This document shows, one piece after another, positions 35,126 through 47,565 of a DNA stretch of 64,000 nucleotides. How positions within the stretch are numbered: position 1 is the first letter of the stretch; the number at the start of each line of letters is the position of its first letter. Under the pieces are notes generated by a model. It searched no databases, had not been told where the DNA came from, and saw nothing but the letters and a program-made list of their open reading frames with translations. The position numbers and the translations under genes were made by a program. The DNA lies in contig CM042181.1 in the NCBI GenBank assembly GCA_023376005.1, forward strand, positions 19,886,269 through 19,950,268, in the 5' to 3' direction. The stretch comes from Doryteuthis pealeii (taxonomy: Eukaryota; Mollusca; Cephalopoda; Myopsida; Loliginidae).

Positions 35126-36110
35126 GTAAGTACTCCTGGGTTTTTTAAGACTAAATACTCCTTGTTTTATTTTACAAGTAAGTAAGTACTTTTAAGACTA
35201 AATACTCCTTGTTTATTTTTACAAGTAAGTAAGTACTTTTAAGACTAAATACTCCTTGTTTTATTTTACAAGTAAGTAAGTACTTTTAAGACTAAATACT
35301 CCTTGTTTTATTTTACAAGTAAGTAAGTACTTTTAAGACTAAATACTCCTTGTTTTATTTTACAAGTAAGTAAGTACTTTTAAGACTAAATACTCCTTGT
35401 TTTATTTTTCAAGTAAGTAAGTACTTTTAAGACTAAATACTCCTTGTTTTATTTTACAAGTAAGTAAGTACTTTTAAGACTAAATACTCCTTGTTTTATT
35501 TACAAGTAAGTACTTTTAAGACTAAATATTTTACAAGTAAGTAAGTACTTTTAAGACTAAATACTCCTTGTTTTATTTTACAAGTAAGTACTCCTTGGTT
35601 TTAACGAGTAAGTACTCCTTGTTTTTTTTTATAAGTAACACTTGGTCTTTAAGACTGAGTACTCCTGAATTTTAACGAGTAAGTACTCCATGGTTTTTAA
35701 AACTAAATACTCCTAGTTTTTTTTACAAGTAGTACTCCTAGGTTTTTATGAGTAAGTACTCCTTGGATTTTAGAAGTCAGTACTCCTTATTTTTTTTTAC
35801 GATTGAATACTCCTTGTTTTTTTACAAGTAAATATTCCTTAGTTTTTATGAGTAAGAACTCCTTGGTTTTTAAGAGTAAGTACTTCTGGGTTTTAACTCT
35901 TTGGTGTTCGAGACTAAATACTCCTTGTTTTTTTACATGGTTTTTAAAACTAAATACTCCTAGTTTTTTTTTTTACAAGTAAGTACTCCTAGGTTTTTAT
36001 GAGTAAGTACTCCCTGATTTTTATGAGTAAGTACTCCTGAGTGTTTTTCAAGCAAGTACTCCTTGTTTGTTTTTTTTTACAAGTAAGTACTCCTTACTCT
36101 ATGTGTATTT
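35126..36110. repeat. ~47-bp minisatellite built on the exon 5 splice donor
   Basis: Units read TTTTACAAGTAAGTAAGTAC then TTTTAAGACTAAATACTCCT. The exon 5/intron junction itself (TTACAA|GTAAGTACTCC) is the first unit. About ten to fourteen units keep ACAAGTAAGTA, a good U1-type donor; distal units after 35590 are degenerate. Confidence 0.92.
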
Positions 36111-36129
36111 TAGGTTTTAAATCTGCTCT

Positions 36130-36257
<128 letters not shown>

Positions 36258-37074
36258 CTGAAATGCATGTTGGGTAGTGCTTCTGACAATATCTTCATCA
36301 GACAATGACTCTGAGAGAGAAGAGGAGGCAGGGTTTTGGGTGGGGTTGAATTCTCATTACCCATGATGCCTCAGTAGTTTTTCACAACGCCACCAATTTT
36401 AGTTGGGAAGCACAAGATATCCTTACCACACCCAAACGGATGCAGTTTCTGGCCATTTAGAAAGGTTTTTTTGTTCAAGTATATTTCCTTTCATCTCGTC
36501 TATTCATTGTCGGGAACTGAGGGAGGCTGACATAGCAGTGAATCTACAACACCCACATTGGACGGCAAATTATAATTCAATGCCAATAAGCTTTGAATTT
36601 TGATTATCATGTAAAATATATATATATATATATATATATGATTAAAATCGAATGGCTTAAAATATGTATTTTAAACCATTCAATTTTAATTGTTTATTTA
36701 GCTCTTTATATTGAGCACTTTTTAATCGATTTTAGTGAAAAAATCCCAAAGTAAATAATATTGTATACTTATTTCTGTGTGTAGTGACTTCACATTACTC
36801 AAAAGTTTTGGTTTTGTCTCATGTCTTTCAAATTCTCTGTGTGAGTGTGTGTGTGTGTGTGTTTGTTTATGTGTGTGTTTGTGTGTGTGTATGCTTATGT
36901 GTGTGTGTGTGCCTATTGACATGAGACAAAATCAAATGGACAGTCACTAGCAACAGCTTCAGTTTCAGAGAACTTTTGTAGAATAAATTTTTATCTCGAA
37001 ATATTAAGAATTAAAAAAATTAGAGGTTAACAAACAACACCATAGTTACCTTATTTTTCTTTACACTTGCAAAA

Positions 37075-37605
37075 AGGCCAAGAGTGACCTGGCGTCACTC
37101 AGCAAGACCTTTGTCAGCCACTCACCGGCTATCTATTTGAAGCTGTACAAAGCTATGGTGCGGCCACACTTGGAGTTTGCATCACCGGTCTGGAATCCCT
37201 ATCTTTCTCAGAATATTAACCTCCTAGAAACTGTACAGAGATGTGCAACCAGGCGGATACCCTCCATCAGGCATCTACCATACTCTAAATGTCTCGCAGC
37301 CCTGGGAATGTATTCATTGAAACTTCGGCGTCTGGCAACTGACCTGGTAAACGCTCATAAGGTCATTAATCATCTTAACAACAGCAACCTTGAGCACCTT
37401 TTTGATCTCCATCTTTCCAACACACGTGGGCATGCCTACAAAGTCAGAAAACAGCACTGCTCACGTGACTTTCGGAAACATTTTTTCACGCTCAGAATTG
37501 CGGAGACATGGAATAAACTGCCTGCATCTGTTGTAGGCTGCTGAAGCACTGAATCTTTCAAAGCCTCCATGCTTCCTGTAGTCCGCCGACACTATACCTG
37601 ATGCC
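37075..37605 (+). pseudogene. LINE pol C-terminal end, copy 1
   Basis: An open frame contains LYKAMVRPHLEFASPVWNPY, INLLETVQRCATRRIPSIRH, LAALGMYSLKLRRLATDLV and FRKHFFTLRIAETWNKLPAS, the classic reverse-transcriptase thumb/C-terminal segment of CR1/jockey-like LINEs. Upstream (37075-37136) ARVTWRHSARPL-like codons are shifted out of frame, and TGA at 37542 replaces the Gln of copy 2. It is 5'-truncated. Copy 2 at 58200-58930 is better preserved. Confidence 0.88.
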
Positions 37606-38430
37606 ACTCTCCACATACATATGCACACACGGGCACACATACATGCATATTACTACTGTAAACTGTTCATGTTCCTGACACTAATACATTATTCTGTGTA
37701 CTTGACATGAGACTTTGATGAGTTGTGGTGCACCTGAGCACTGTACACATACATGTATATTATTACTGTATGCTATTCATGTTCCTGACACTAATACATT
37801 ATTCTGTGTACTAGACATGAGACTTTGATGAGTTGTGGTGCACCTGAGCACTGTACACATACATGTATATTATTACTGTATGTTATTCATGTTCCTGACA
37901 CTAATACATTATTCTGTGTACTAGACATGAGACTTTGATGAGTTGTGGTGCACCTGAGCACTGTACACATACATGTATATTATTACTGTATGCTATTCAT
38001 GTTCCTGACACTAATACATTATTCTGTGTACTAGACATGAGACTTTGATGAGTTGTGGTGCACCTGAGCACTGTACACATACATGTATATTATTACTGTA
38101 TGCTATTCATGTTCCTGACACTAATACATTATTCTATGTACTAGACATGAGACTTTGATGAGTTGTGTGCACCTGAGCACTGTACACATACATGTATATT
38201 ATTACTGTATGCTATTCATGTTCCTGACACTAATACATTATTCTGTGTACTAGACATGAGACTTTGATGAGTTGTGGTGCACCTGAGCACTGTACACATA
38301 CATGTATATTATTACTGTATGCTATTCATGTTCCTGACACTAATACATTATTCTGTGTACTAGACATGAGACTTTGATGAGTTGTGGTGCACCTGAGCAC
38401 TGTACACAATAAATTTCATTATTATTATGA
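37606..38430. repeat. ~115-bp tandem expansion of the LINE 3' tail
   Basis: Seven units of CACCTGAGCACTGTACACAT, ACATGTATATTATTACTGTA and GACATGAGACTTTGATGAG. The final unit ends ACAATAAATTTCATTATTAT, the LINE 3' end. Copy 2 has a single unit, so the expansion is specific to this locus. Confidence 0.9.
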
Positions 38431-38510
38431 TAGCCTTCAAAACCAACACTTTTCTTTGCATTAGTCGAGTCCTGTTGAATTTCTACCAGAAGAAACATCA
38501 AGGTGCTGCT

Positions 38511-38555
38511 GTAAACGTTACAATTTCCCTATCTGATTATGCCCGTTCCCTGTAA
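38511..38555 (+). pseudogene. Decayed duplicate of the start of GDPD exon 6
   Basis: The 45 bp match exon 6 (38613-38657) with few changes: AACGTT, CTATCTGATTATGCCCGTTC. The Tyr codon that follows in exon 6 (TAC) is TAA here. It lies ~100 bp upstream of the true exon. Confidence 0.75.
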
Positions 38556-38603
38556 CCCACCTGTACATGTGTATCTTCAGTTATTTTCTTTCTATTTTTC
38601 TAG

Positions 38604-38825
38604 GACGATCCAATGAACGTTGCAAGTTCCCTGTCTGATTATGCCCGTTCTCTCTACCGGAACCAGACGATCATGAAACTCAGCGATTTAATTCAACTGG
38701 GTATTTTTTACAATAAGTATTTAATGGTAGATGTTCGGCCACCCGTCAGAGATCATCCGTATTACGAGACGTACCTCAACCGTACAATTGAAGTCATACT
38801 CCACTCAGGAATACCACACAACAGA
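38604..38825 (+). CDS. GDPD-like gene, visible exon 6
   Basis: Acceptor TTCTAG to 38603, donor GTATTT at 38826; 222 nt, 74 codons, phase 0 both ends. It holds MKLSDLIQLGIFYNKYLMVD, VRPPVRDHPYYETYLN and VILHSGIPHNR, aligning with LAELLELA...LLNLRDPPREHPY of GDE2. Confidence 0.93.
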
Positions 38826-38989
38826 GTATTTATCATTTCTTTTTTTCTTTCTTTCTTTTTTTTTTTCTTTTTTTTTAACTAAGAATTAAAAAAAAATATT
38901 TTGATGAAGATTCCGTTTGGCAGATTTTGCCAATTTTATAGAAGAAAAAAATTAAATAATTTTTGGCATTTTAAAAAAAAATTTTTAAT

Positions 38990-39500
38990 CAAAAATTTTT
39001 TTAAATACTAGTAAAAATATGCATCCTCTTGGTACAAGTATTTAAGTTTTACTGCTATGAAATATATTAAATTAGAAAGACTAATGAAATTAAATAAGAA
39101 CGCATATAAAAAGATTACACTTATTTTAATTATATTTCAATTGATTTCTATATAAAATTATCCATTCATAGGATTGATTTTAATACTTTTAATAGTTTTA
39201 ATGTAATGAAATATATTAAACTAAAAAGACAAACGAATTTAAATAAGAACACATATAAAAAGGCAAATGGCACTCACATGGGATTTAAATAAAATGATAT
39301 TCTCTCATAGAATTGATTTTTCTTTCTTTCTTTTTTTAAAAAGAATACTAGCAAAAATATGCACCCTCCAGGCATAAGTATTCAAGTTTTAATGTAATAA
39401 AATATATTAAATTAGAAAGACAAACGAAATTAAATAAGAATACATATAAAAAGATTACACTTATTTTGATTATATTTTAATTGATTTCTATATAAAATCA
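38990..39500 (-). mobile_element. Fragments of Helitron-like 3' ends
   Basis: Two partial minus-strand copies begin at CTAGTAAAAATATGCATCCT (39009) and CTAGCAAAAATATGCACCCT (39347), each with the decayed hairpin and a following AAATTAAATAAGAA block. Confidence 0.65.
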
Positions 39501-39514
39501 TTCTTTTTTTATTT

Positions 39515-39712
39515 TGTATAGAATTCATCAAATATTTATGGGGGAGTGGTTCTGGTCTACTCTGATGTGTTTGTTGATGCGTGTAGGTGAATGACATTCA
39601 CATTGGATATAAAATAAAATTATATTTCTCTCTCGTCTCTCTTCTGCTCAACTTTAGATTTGGTGGTTACCAAGTGGTAACAATGCCTTCACACAGACAG
39701 AAATTAAATAAG
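39515..39712 (+). pseudogene. Decayed duplicate of exon 7 and its upstream intron
   Basis: 39515-39590 matches 39830-39900 (CAAATATTTATGGGGGAGTG), and 39654-39712 matches the start of exon 7 (TTTAGATTTGGTGGTTAC). A ~22-bp deletion removes part of the exon sequence before ACACAGACAGAAAT. The copy then runs into repeat sequence. Confidence 0.75.
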
Positions 39713-39919
39713 AATACATATAAAAAGATTACATTTATTTTTAATTATATTTCAATTGATTTCTATATAAAATTATTCATTGAATTGATTTTAATACGAT
39801 TTAATATGATTAATTGATTGAATTTTTTATTTTGTATAGAATTTATCAAATATTTATGGGGGAGTGGTTCTGATCTTCTATGATGTGTTTGTTGATGTGT
39901 GTCCTTTGTTCGATTTTAG

Positions 39920-40070
39920 ATTTGGTGGTTACAAGTGGGAACAATGATTATGCAAAGACGTTGAACTTTACACAGACAGAAATAAAATACGAACCAGTAG
40001 ATCACCTTTACAACCACAGCATCTTCCATATCAACGCACCATACACAGAACTTTCCGAACAAGAAATTCA
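39920..40070 (+). CDS. GDPD-like gene, visible exon 7
   Basis: Acceptor ATTTTAG to 39919, donor GTGAGT at 40071; 151 nt, needs one base from the preceding exon (phase 1) and leaves two. LVVTSGNNDYAKTLNFTQTE, then YNHSIFHINAPYTELSEQEI, corresponds to QTSGS...LNLRYTQVSRQEL in GDE2. Exon 6 ends in phase 0, so the two cannot be joined directly. Confidence 0.88.
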
Positions 40071-40251
40071 GTGAGTTGCTTTTTTTTACAATGTTTGTTT
40101 TTTTTCTTTAATATATATATATATATTTTTTTTTTTTTTCTTTTATATATGTATAGATAAAAGGGTATGAAAACACACAATGTTGTTAAAATGAATATAT
40201 CTTTATATCATTTTCATTGCTAATATTGACAATATTTCGATTTATAAAAAA

Positions 40252-40298
40252 TTTGTCTGATGAGAAGCTGCTAATTCTTTGAAACCAGTGGTAACAAA
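40252..40298 (+). ncRNA. Hammerhead ribozyme, canonical core, in sense of intron 7
   Basis: TTTGT (40252-40256) pairs with ACAAA (40294-40298) as stem I. CTGATGA is at 40257-40263. Stem II is GAAG...CTTT (40264-40280) with one G-U. GAAA is at 40281-40284. Stem III ACC-AGT-GGT uses the last A of GAAA, and the cleavage nucleotide is A293 of the 40-kb block (position 40293), giving a GUA site. Every invariant core base is present; stem I is AU-rich and short. Found by eye only. Confidence 0.78.
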
Positions 40299-40320
40299 AG
40301 CCTTTGATTGTAACTTATGA

Positions 40321-40400
<80 letters not shown>

Positions 40401-40500
40401 TGGGTATGAAAATACACAATGTTGTTAGAATGAATATATTTTTATATCATTTTCATTGCTAATATTGACAATATTTCGATTTATAAAAAATTTGTCTAAT

Positions 40501-40547
40501 GAGAAGCTGCTAATTCTTTGAAACCAGTGGTAACAAAAGCCTTTGTT
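40501..40547 (+). ncRNA. Hammerhead copy with mutated core
   Basis: Same arrangement as 40252-40298, but the core reads CTAATGA. The invariant G5 is A, which should abolish cleavage. All stems are intact. Confidence 0.75.
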
Positions 40548-40557
40548 TGTATAACTT

Positions 40558-40590
<33 letters not shown>

Positions 40591-41103
40591 GGGTATGAAA
40601 ACACACAAATGTTGTTAAAATGAATATATTTTTATATCATTTTCATTGCTGATATATTTCGATTTATAAAAAATCATCATCAGAGCATAATGATAATTAG
40701 GTCCATTTTTAGATGTAAATGTTTTTAATCTGGACTCATCGAGAGAGAAGCAGAAAATAATTTAAATTCAAACCGCAAGCATTGTTTTTCCCAAAAAGCG
40801 TGTAACCCTCTTTGTTCATTCGCTGCATCTCAGTGTTTCACTAACGCCATGTACTTTCACTACATCATGTTATTTCGGTGTAACAGTTTTTGAAAATAAA
40901 AGAAATACTTCAAATTCAAAAATAGAAAAATTCTCTTTTTCAAAAAAGAAGAGTTTTAACACGTTCATGGTCGGTTAGTAACGGATTTTTTCAGAAAAGA
41001 AATATTTTTATTTAATTATTTTAAAAAATTACTTTTTATGTAAAATATGAATGGTGTAAGGGTGTATTGGGATAATGTGAAATATAATAATGTTTTATAT
41101 ATA

Positions 41104-41838
41104 CTAGCAAATATATGCACCCTCCGGGTGCAAGTATTTAAGTTTTGATATAAAAAAATCATGTTAAATTAGAAAGGCTAATGAAACTGAATAAGAATGC
41201 AGATAAAAAGATTTGAAACAGAGTGCAAGTATTTAAGTATTAATGTAATAAAATATTATATTAAATTAGAAAGGCTAATGAAACTAAATATAAAAAGATT
41301 TGAAACAGGGAGTATAATAAAAGATTTGAAAACAGAGGAGTATAATAAAAAATGGAGCAACTGAAACTTACTCTTCCATCACTCTCGTCTTTCATTGTTA
41401 TTTTTTCTAATTTAAGTATTTAGTTAAAGAGGAAGTAAAGAATAAAATGATATTATTTTATCTTGTTAATGGATTTCATTTAAGATTCATTGAAGAGATT
41501 TTTGCTTATATTCATTAAAGTAAAACCAAACAGTTAGAAATCAATAATACTAAGCACATATTTATTAAATTCGATTGTTTAATATTAATATGCAAATTAG
41601 CCTTCCCGTTTACACTGTAAACCGCTATTTTGTTGTATATATAAATATAATTGCATGTTGTCAATATGTAGACATAGTTAACAGTATTAATAATGTATGA
41701 CAATTTTATTAATAATTGAGGTTTAGATAAAAATAAAATCATGGAGAATGTGATGTCTATAACTAAGAGAATTGTGACTTGAGTAGGAATATAGTTTCGG
41801 TTACAGACAGAAAAACACTCAATCTCATCATAATAAGA
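41104..41838 (-). mobile_element. Helitron-like element, copy 5
   Basis: Inverted ends CTAGCAAATATATGCACCCT and CATAATAAGA, with hairpin GCACCC-TCC-GGGTGC. Part of the 3' region is duplicated internally (41224-41290). TA/CA microsatellite follows to 41955. Confidence 0.87.
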
Positions 41839-41898
41839 TATATATATATACATACATATACACATATACAAATATATGTATAATACACACACACACAC

Positions 41899-41938
<40 letters not shown>

Positions 41939-42093
41939 GTATATATATATATAAGTTTCATATGTTGTAAGATACAAATTTGATGCGATTATTTTCATAA
42001 GAAATATTCCATTGAGTCTTAAATTTTCAAATCCTGATAAGACAATTGGAGTTATCCCCCTTGTTTTTGTTTTTTTTTCTTTTCTCTTTTCAG

Positions 42094-42241
42094 TGAATAC
42101 AGTTCTTCAAATATAACCTCCAATATTTACTTAGTGAATTCGCGTTGGTTTTTCTCCCTTTATTGGTGTATGGGTGTCCCCTCAGTGACTACGGACAATT
42201 GCCACACCCTCAGTAAAATGACCAAACCTCTCTGGCATTTT
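42094..42241 (+). CDS. GDPD-like gene, visible exon 8
   Basis: Acceptor TTTTCAG to 42093, donor GTAAGT at 42242; 148 nt, phase 2 in and 0 out. NIYLVNSRWFFSLYW, then CMGVPSVTTDNCHTLSKM, is the conserved end of the GDPD domain (LYTVNAPWLFSLLWCAGVPS in GDE2). Confidence 0.95.
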
Positions 42242-42349
42242 GTAAGTATCTCATTTTGATCACTTCATTTTTATTCTTTGTTTGCAAAACCGTGCCGTTA
42301 TAGAACATTTTTGAGTAATGTTTGGTTTCTATGTTTAATGGCATATCAA

Positions 42350-42575
42350 TTTTCATGTGTCATCATACTAGATCTGAGTTCAAAATGCTAGATTTTGGAT
42401 AGAACATACTAGATTTACGATCAACATACTATTTTTGGTATCAGAAAAATTTAATTTGGGATCAACATACTAGATTTCGGGCCATCATACTAGATCTGAG
42501 ATCAACATACTTGATTTGATATCAACAAACTAAGTTTTAGTTCTACCTAATAGATTTGATATCACATACTAAGTT
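42350..42575. repeat. ~25-30-bp minisatellite ATCAACATACTAGATTT
   Basis: Irregular units of ATCAACATACTAGATTTGAG. Confidence 0.8.
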
Positions 42576-42799
42576 TTACTTCTACCTGTATTTTTTTTTT
42601 TTTTAATAACTAATTTCTATATTCTCACAGAGTGATCCCAAAAGTAAGTTAGCCCTGTCAGCCGGGGCTTTAAAATACCCCCCCCCCCCAATGAGGCCAC
42701 CAGAGTGATAGCACCTGTTCAGGTCCCATCTATAGGTTAAACAGAAAAAAAATGATTTTAACATTTTTTTTAAATTGTTTAAAAATAAATTGAGTTCAT

Positions 42800-43125
42800 G
42801 TTTCTTGAAATTGAATATATGTGAAAAATAATTAGTTTCAATAAATTGCCTTCTACTTATATGTATAAATATACTCTTACTGAGGTAGGACACATTCAAA
42901 TAGGCCGCATACTATAACAGAATCAAAAAGGTAGGCCACATACTATATACAGCTTATAACTGAATTGCATTTCTTGAAATTGAATATATGTGAAAAATAA
43001 TTAGTTTCAATAAATTGCCTTCTACTTATATCTATAAATATACTCTTGCTGAGGTAGGACACATTCAAATAGGCCACATAGTATAACAGAATCAAAAAGG
43101 TAGGCCACATACTATAATGGCACCC
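42800..43125. repeat. ~160-bp direct duplication
   Basis: TTGAATATATGTGAAAAATA and AAATAGGCCGCATACTATAA blocks occur twice, ~160 bp apart. 43126-43537 is otherwise unassigned. Confidence 0.85.
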
Positions 43126-43537
43126 AATTTTTTTTCATGAAAGTCTATACTGAAGGGCTCCCTTTTTGGGGGAATTCAAACCACAGATATCTGATCTGTT
43201 TGCTCATTTGAAAACCAAGTGTTAAAACCCCCTAAATTCACTTCAAATCCAGATCAATATTTTTACCCTTTCTTTTCAGTTAAAATACCCACACCTCACT
43301 CAAGCTGACAGTCCAGGGAGGTGGGACATTAGGGTCATGGGACAGCTATTTCTTATGCTCATATAATTGTTTGTATAATTACATATATATTATATAGATC
43401 ATCTTTTGACCCTTTCCTTTCAGTCAAAACACCTACACCTGCATTGCTATTACATAACACATTCTAACTTTTCTTTAAATCTTCTTTATTTTTTTGTTTT
43501 GTTTTCTTTTAATTGATACTTATTCCTCCTGTTCCAG

Positions 43538-43620
43538 ACACCAACCACATATACGCTAATCTGGATCTCAGCTGACGTATTATCTGTCATTGTAATCACA
43601 ATTATATTTATCGTGCAGAG
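43538..43620 (+). CDS. GDPD-like gene, visible exon 9
   Basis: Acceptor TTCCAG to 43537, donor GTAAGT at 43621; 83 nt, phase 0 in and 2 out. TPTTYTLIWISADVLSVIVI and TIIFIVQ form the last membrane helix. Confidence 0.94.
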
Positions 43621-43644
43621 GTAAGTAATCATTAATTCATTTGC

Positions 43645-43722
43645 CATTTTATCCTATCATCTGATTGGCTGTTTTATCCTATCATCTGATTGGCTGTTTT
43701 ATTCTATCATTTGATTGGCTAA
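43645..43722. repeat. 26-bp tandem repeat, three units
   Basis: TTTTATCCTATCATCTGATT then GGCTG, three times. Confidence 0.85.
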
Positions 43723-43890
43723 CTATGTAAAGCTCATAAAAATAAGAAATAAACACTGCCTATTGTATGATTGTTATAATAGATATTAGTATTAGATCCG
43801 CCATCTTGTGGCTTACACGTGTTGTTATTGAGTGAGTCTTAAGAATTAATCTGTAGCCCTCTTAGAGATGAATAGAAGATATTACAATTA

Positions 43891-44800
43891 CTAGCAAGAA
43901 TATGTACCCTCTGGGCATAAGTATTTAAGTTTTAATGTAAAGAAATATATTAAATTAGAAAGACTGACGAAATTAAATAAGAATGCATATAAAAATATTA
44001 CACTTATTTTAATTATATTTTAGTTGGTTTCAATATAAAATCATTCATATGATTGATTTTAATACGTTGGAGAATAAAACAATAATATTAGAGATCAATA
44101 ACACCAAGTAATTATTTATTAAACACAGTTTTGTTAAAACCAGTATGCAAATTAACATCACCATATATTATGTAAACCTTTATTTCTTAGTGATATATAA
44201 GACACATTGTAGGATTTTAGACGCACTAATAACATGGGTTGTTTTGAGGCTAGATTCATGGGATCTCTATTAGTCCCTTTTAATATGTTACAGAATAAAA
44301 CAATAATATCAAGTAATTATTTATTAAACCTAATTTTGTTAAAACAAGTATGCAAATTAACCACACCATATATTATGTAAACCTTTATTTCTTATTATCT
44401 ATCTCAGAATAAGAACACATATAAAAAGATTACACTTATCTTAATTATATTCTAATTGGTTTCTATATAAAACCAATCGTGGGAATTTTTTATTCTTTAT
44501 ATGTGGGTAATTATTTTCACTATGCACCCTTCACGCATGAGTTTAATATAATGAAATATATTAAATTTGAAAGACTAATGAAATTAAATAAGAATGCATA
44601 TAAAAAGATTAGACTTGTTTTAATTGTTTTATATATAAACTCATTCATTGGATTAATTTTAATACATTGGAGAATAAAACAATAATATTAGAGATCAATA
44701 ACACCAAGAAATTATTTATTAAACTTAGGATTTGTTAAGACAAATATGCAAATTAACCACAGCTTATATTATATTAACCTTTATTTCTTAGTGATATATA
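43891..44800 (-). mobile_element. Helitron-like second-subfamily pieces in tandem
   Basis: Starts at CTAGCAAGAATATGTACCCT (inverted 3' end). It repeats blocks AATACGTTGGAGAATAAAAC and ATTATTTATTAAACACAG two to three times, as at 22050-22800. Confidence 0.65.
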
Positions 44801-44829
44801 AGACACATTGCAGGATTTTAAACACACTA

Positions 44830-45185
44830 ATAACATGGGCTGTTTTGAGGCAAATCTATCTGATCTATGTGACCAATATATCGCTGTCAATGTGCCATTA
44901 AACTACATTATGAATCAGAACTTTGGAGATGGGATAGAAGACTTTAAAATCCTTATTTGCCACCATATGACCATTATAGAAGAGTCAATGTGCCATAAAA
45001 CTACATTTAGAATCAGAACCTTGGAGATGGGATTAAAGACTTTAAAATCCTTGTTTGCCACCATATGACCATTATAGAAGAGTCAATGTGCCATGAAACT
45101 ACATTTAGAATCAGAACCTTATGAGATGAGATTAAAGACTTTAAAATCCTTGTTTGGCACTATATGACCATTATGGAGTTGTCAA
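44830..45185. repeat. ~120-bp tandem repeat, three units
   Basis: CAATGTGCCATTAAACTACA and CTTTGGAGATGGGAT blocks repeat just upstream of the last exon. Confidence 0.85.
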
Positions 45186-45231
45186 CGTGTCATTAATTGT
45201 CTATTTTTTTTTTTTTGTCTTGTTCTTTCAG

Positions 45232-45493
45232 GATCCGTTTGTTGGGAACGCGTTACAATCCAGAAACCATTTCCCTCCATTCCCAGCAGACTATGATCAT
45301 CCTCACTGACCAGTATCACTCCAACTCTCGGACGATGAAGGAGAAACTTTTATTCACTGCTGACCAACTCGAGGAAGACTTGCTGGACGCTGGTATTGGC
45401 GTCTCCAATGACAACATAAACAACCTCGACTCGCCTAGTAGTCACTTTAGCAGTCCACAAAGGGAAATTGTTATCAACGCCAACACTGACTAA
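45232..45493 (+). CDS. GDPD-like gene, last exon and stop
   Basis: Acceptor TTTCAG to 45231, TAA at 45491-45493; 86 codons plus stop, phase 2 in. [20 protein letters not shown], then [14 protein letters not shown], matches the GDE2 tail (RSYNPEQIMLS...SIMKEKL). The acidic/Asn-rich end is divergent. No clear poly(A) signal appears before the long TA tract. Confidence 0.95.
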
Positions 45494-45535
45494 AAGTACC
45501 AGTTTAACTACACAGATGGCTGAATGAGTGAGTGA

Positions 45536-46660
<1,125 letters not shown>

Positions 46661-46679
46661 TATATATATATATATATAG

Positions 46680-46982
46680 ATGAGAGGTATCCAAAACTTG
46701 GTAGTAAGGGATGATTCTATATGTGATTTCTAAGACACACTGTATTATTATTGTATGATCCAGTATGTATAAATACAGTGAATCTTTAAATCACTAAAGA
46801 GAGCTCAATGTATAATAATCTTTTTAGATTATATACAGAGCAATATTTATCTTTGAAAGGAAGGAAAAACTCAACATCGTTATTCCAACTTAGATTTCTA
46901 AAGGCCCCAATTTTGGTCAAAATAAATTTATTATTGAATAACGGTGTTGAGTTTTTCCTTCCTTCCTTTCAAATATATAATG
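46680..46982. mobile_element. Foldback element related to 28640-29025
   Basis: GAAAGGAAGGAAAAACTCAA (from 46855) is inverted at 46947-46975; the body matches 28660-28830. Confidence 0.78.
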
Positions 46983-46984
46983 TA

Positions 46985-47310
46985 AGTTGAAAATGGAAGT
47001 AAATCCGACTGTATGTTGAAAGAAAATGCTGAATGGATAAAATAGATTTTATTTTATTTTACTGACACTTGTTTCGGCCAGGTGTTTATCCACGTACATA
47101 TGCACTCTATCTATTATTGTTTTAAATACAAAATTAAAATAATAATAATAGAAAACTACAAATTTTTTTTAGTATACAAGGAATAACGGACTTCATCAGA
47201 GTAAATTCTTTAGTGTTTGAAACCAAATGGTGAAATGTTCGAAAAAATAATGTTTATTTTTGTTTTGTTTTTTATCCATTCAGCATTTTCTTTCCTTTAT
47301 TTTTCCTTTC
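46985..47310. mobile_element. Foldback element with hammerhead-like motif
   Basis: The left arm has GAATGGATAAAATAG and CTGACACTTGTTTCGGCC; a partial inverse (TTTTATCCATTCAGCATTTT) lies at 47268-47290. TA tract and CA repeats follow to 47415. Confidence 0.7.
47058..47205 (-). ncRNA. Hammerhead-like fold, GUC cleavage site
   Basis: Minus strand: TTTACT (47200-47205) pairs with AGTAAA (47058-47063) as a 6-bp stem I. CTGATGA is at 47193-47199, with an extra A (47192). Stem II would close on GGCC (47076-47079) but its 5' side is GTCC, so pairing there is imperfect. GAAA at 47072-47075 follows, then stem III ACA-AG-TGT with C17 at 47064. Confidence 0.55.
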
Positions 47311-47313
47311 AAC

Positions 47314-47345
<32 letters not shown>

Positions 47346-47370
47346 CATAGATACATATATATACATATAT

Positions 47371-47417
<47 letters not shown>

Positions 47418-47511
47418 TAAGAAAAATGGAAGTGAATCTGACAATTATGTTGAAAGTTAAATGTTTACATTTCTCCATATACTGTCAGATTAATTTTATC
47501 ATTCTACTCGC

Positions 47512-47524
<13 letters not shown>

Positions 47525-47565
<41 letters not shown>

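Larger units (their letters stand above)
40090..40720 (+). repeat. ~240-bp repeat, three copies, with TA tracts
   Basis: Units begin GGGTATGAAAACACACAA and contain CATTTTCATTGCTAATATTG. The first two include a hammerhead motif on the sense strand; the third (from 40590) diverges after AAAAAATCATCATCAG. Between 40721 and 41100 I see no feature. Confidence 0.8.

Noticed and set aside
39515..39590. Candidate for the missing GDPD exon
   Set aside because: An open frame with an acceptor exists, but the peptide (SNIYGGVVL...) does not resemble the family block, and the undecayed copy at 39830-39900 would leave an intron of about 19 bp.
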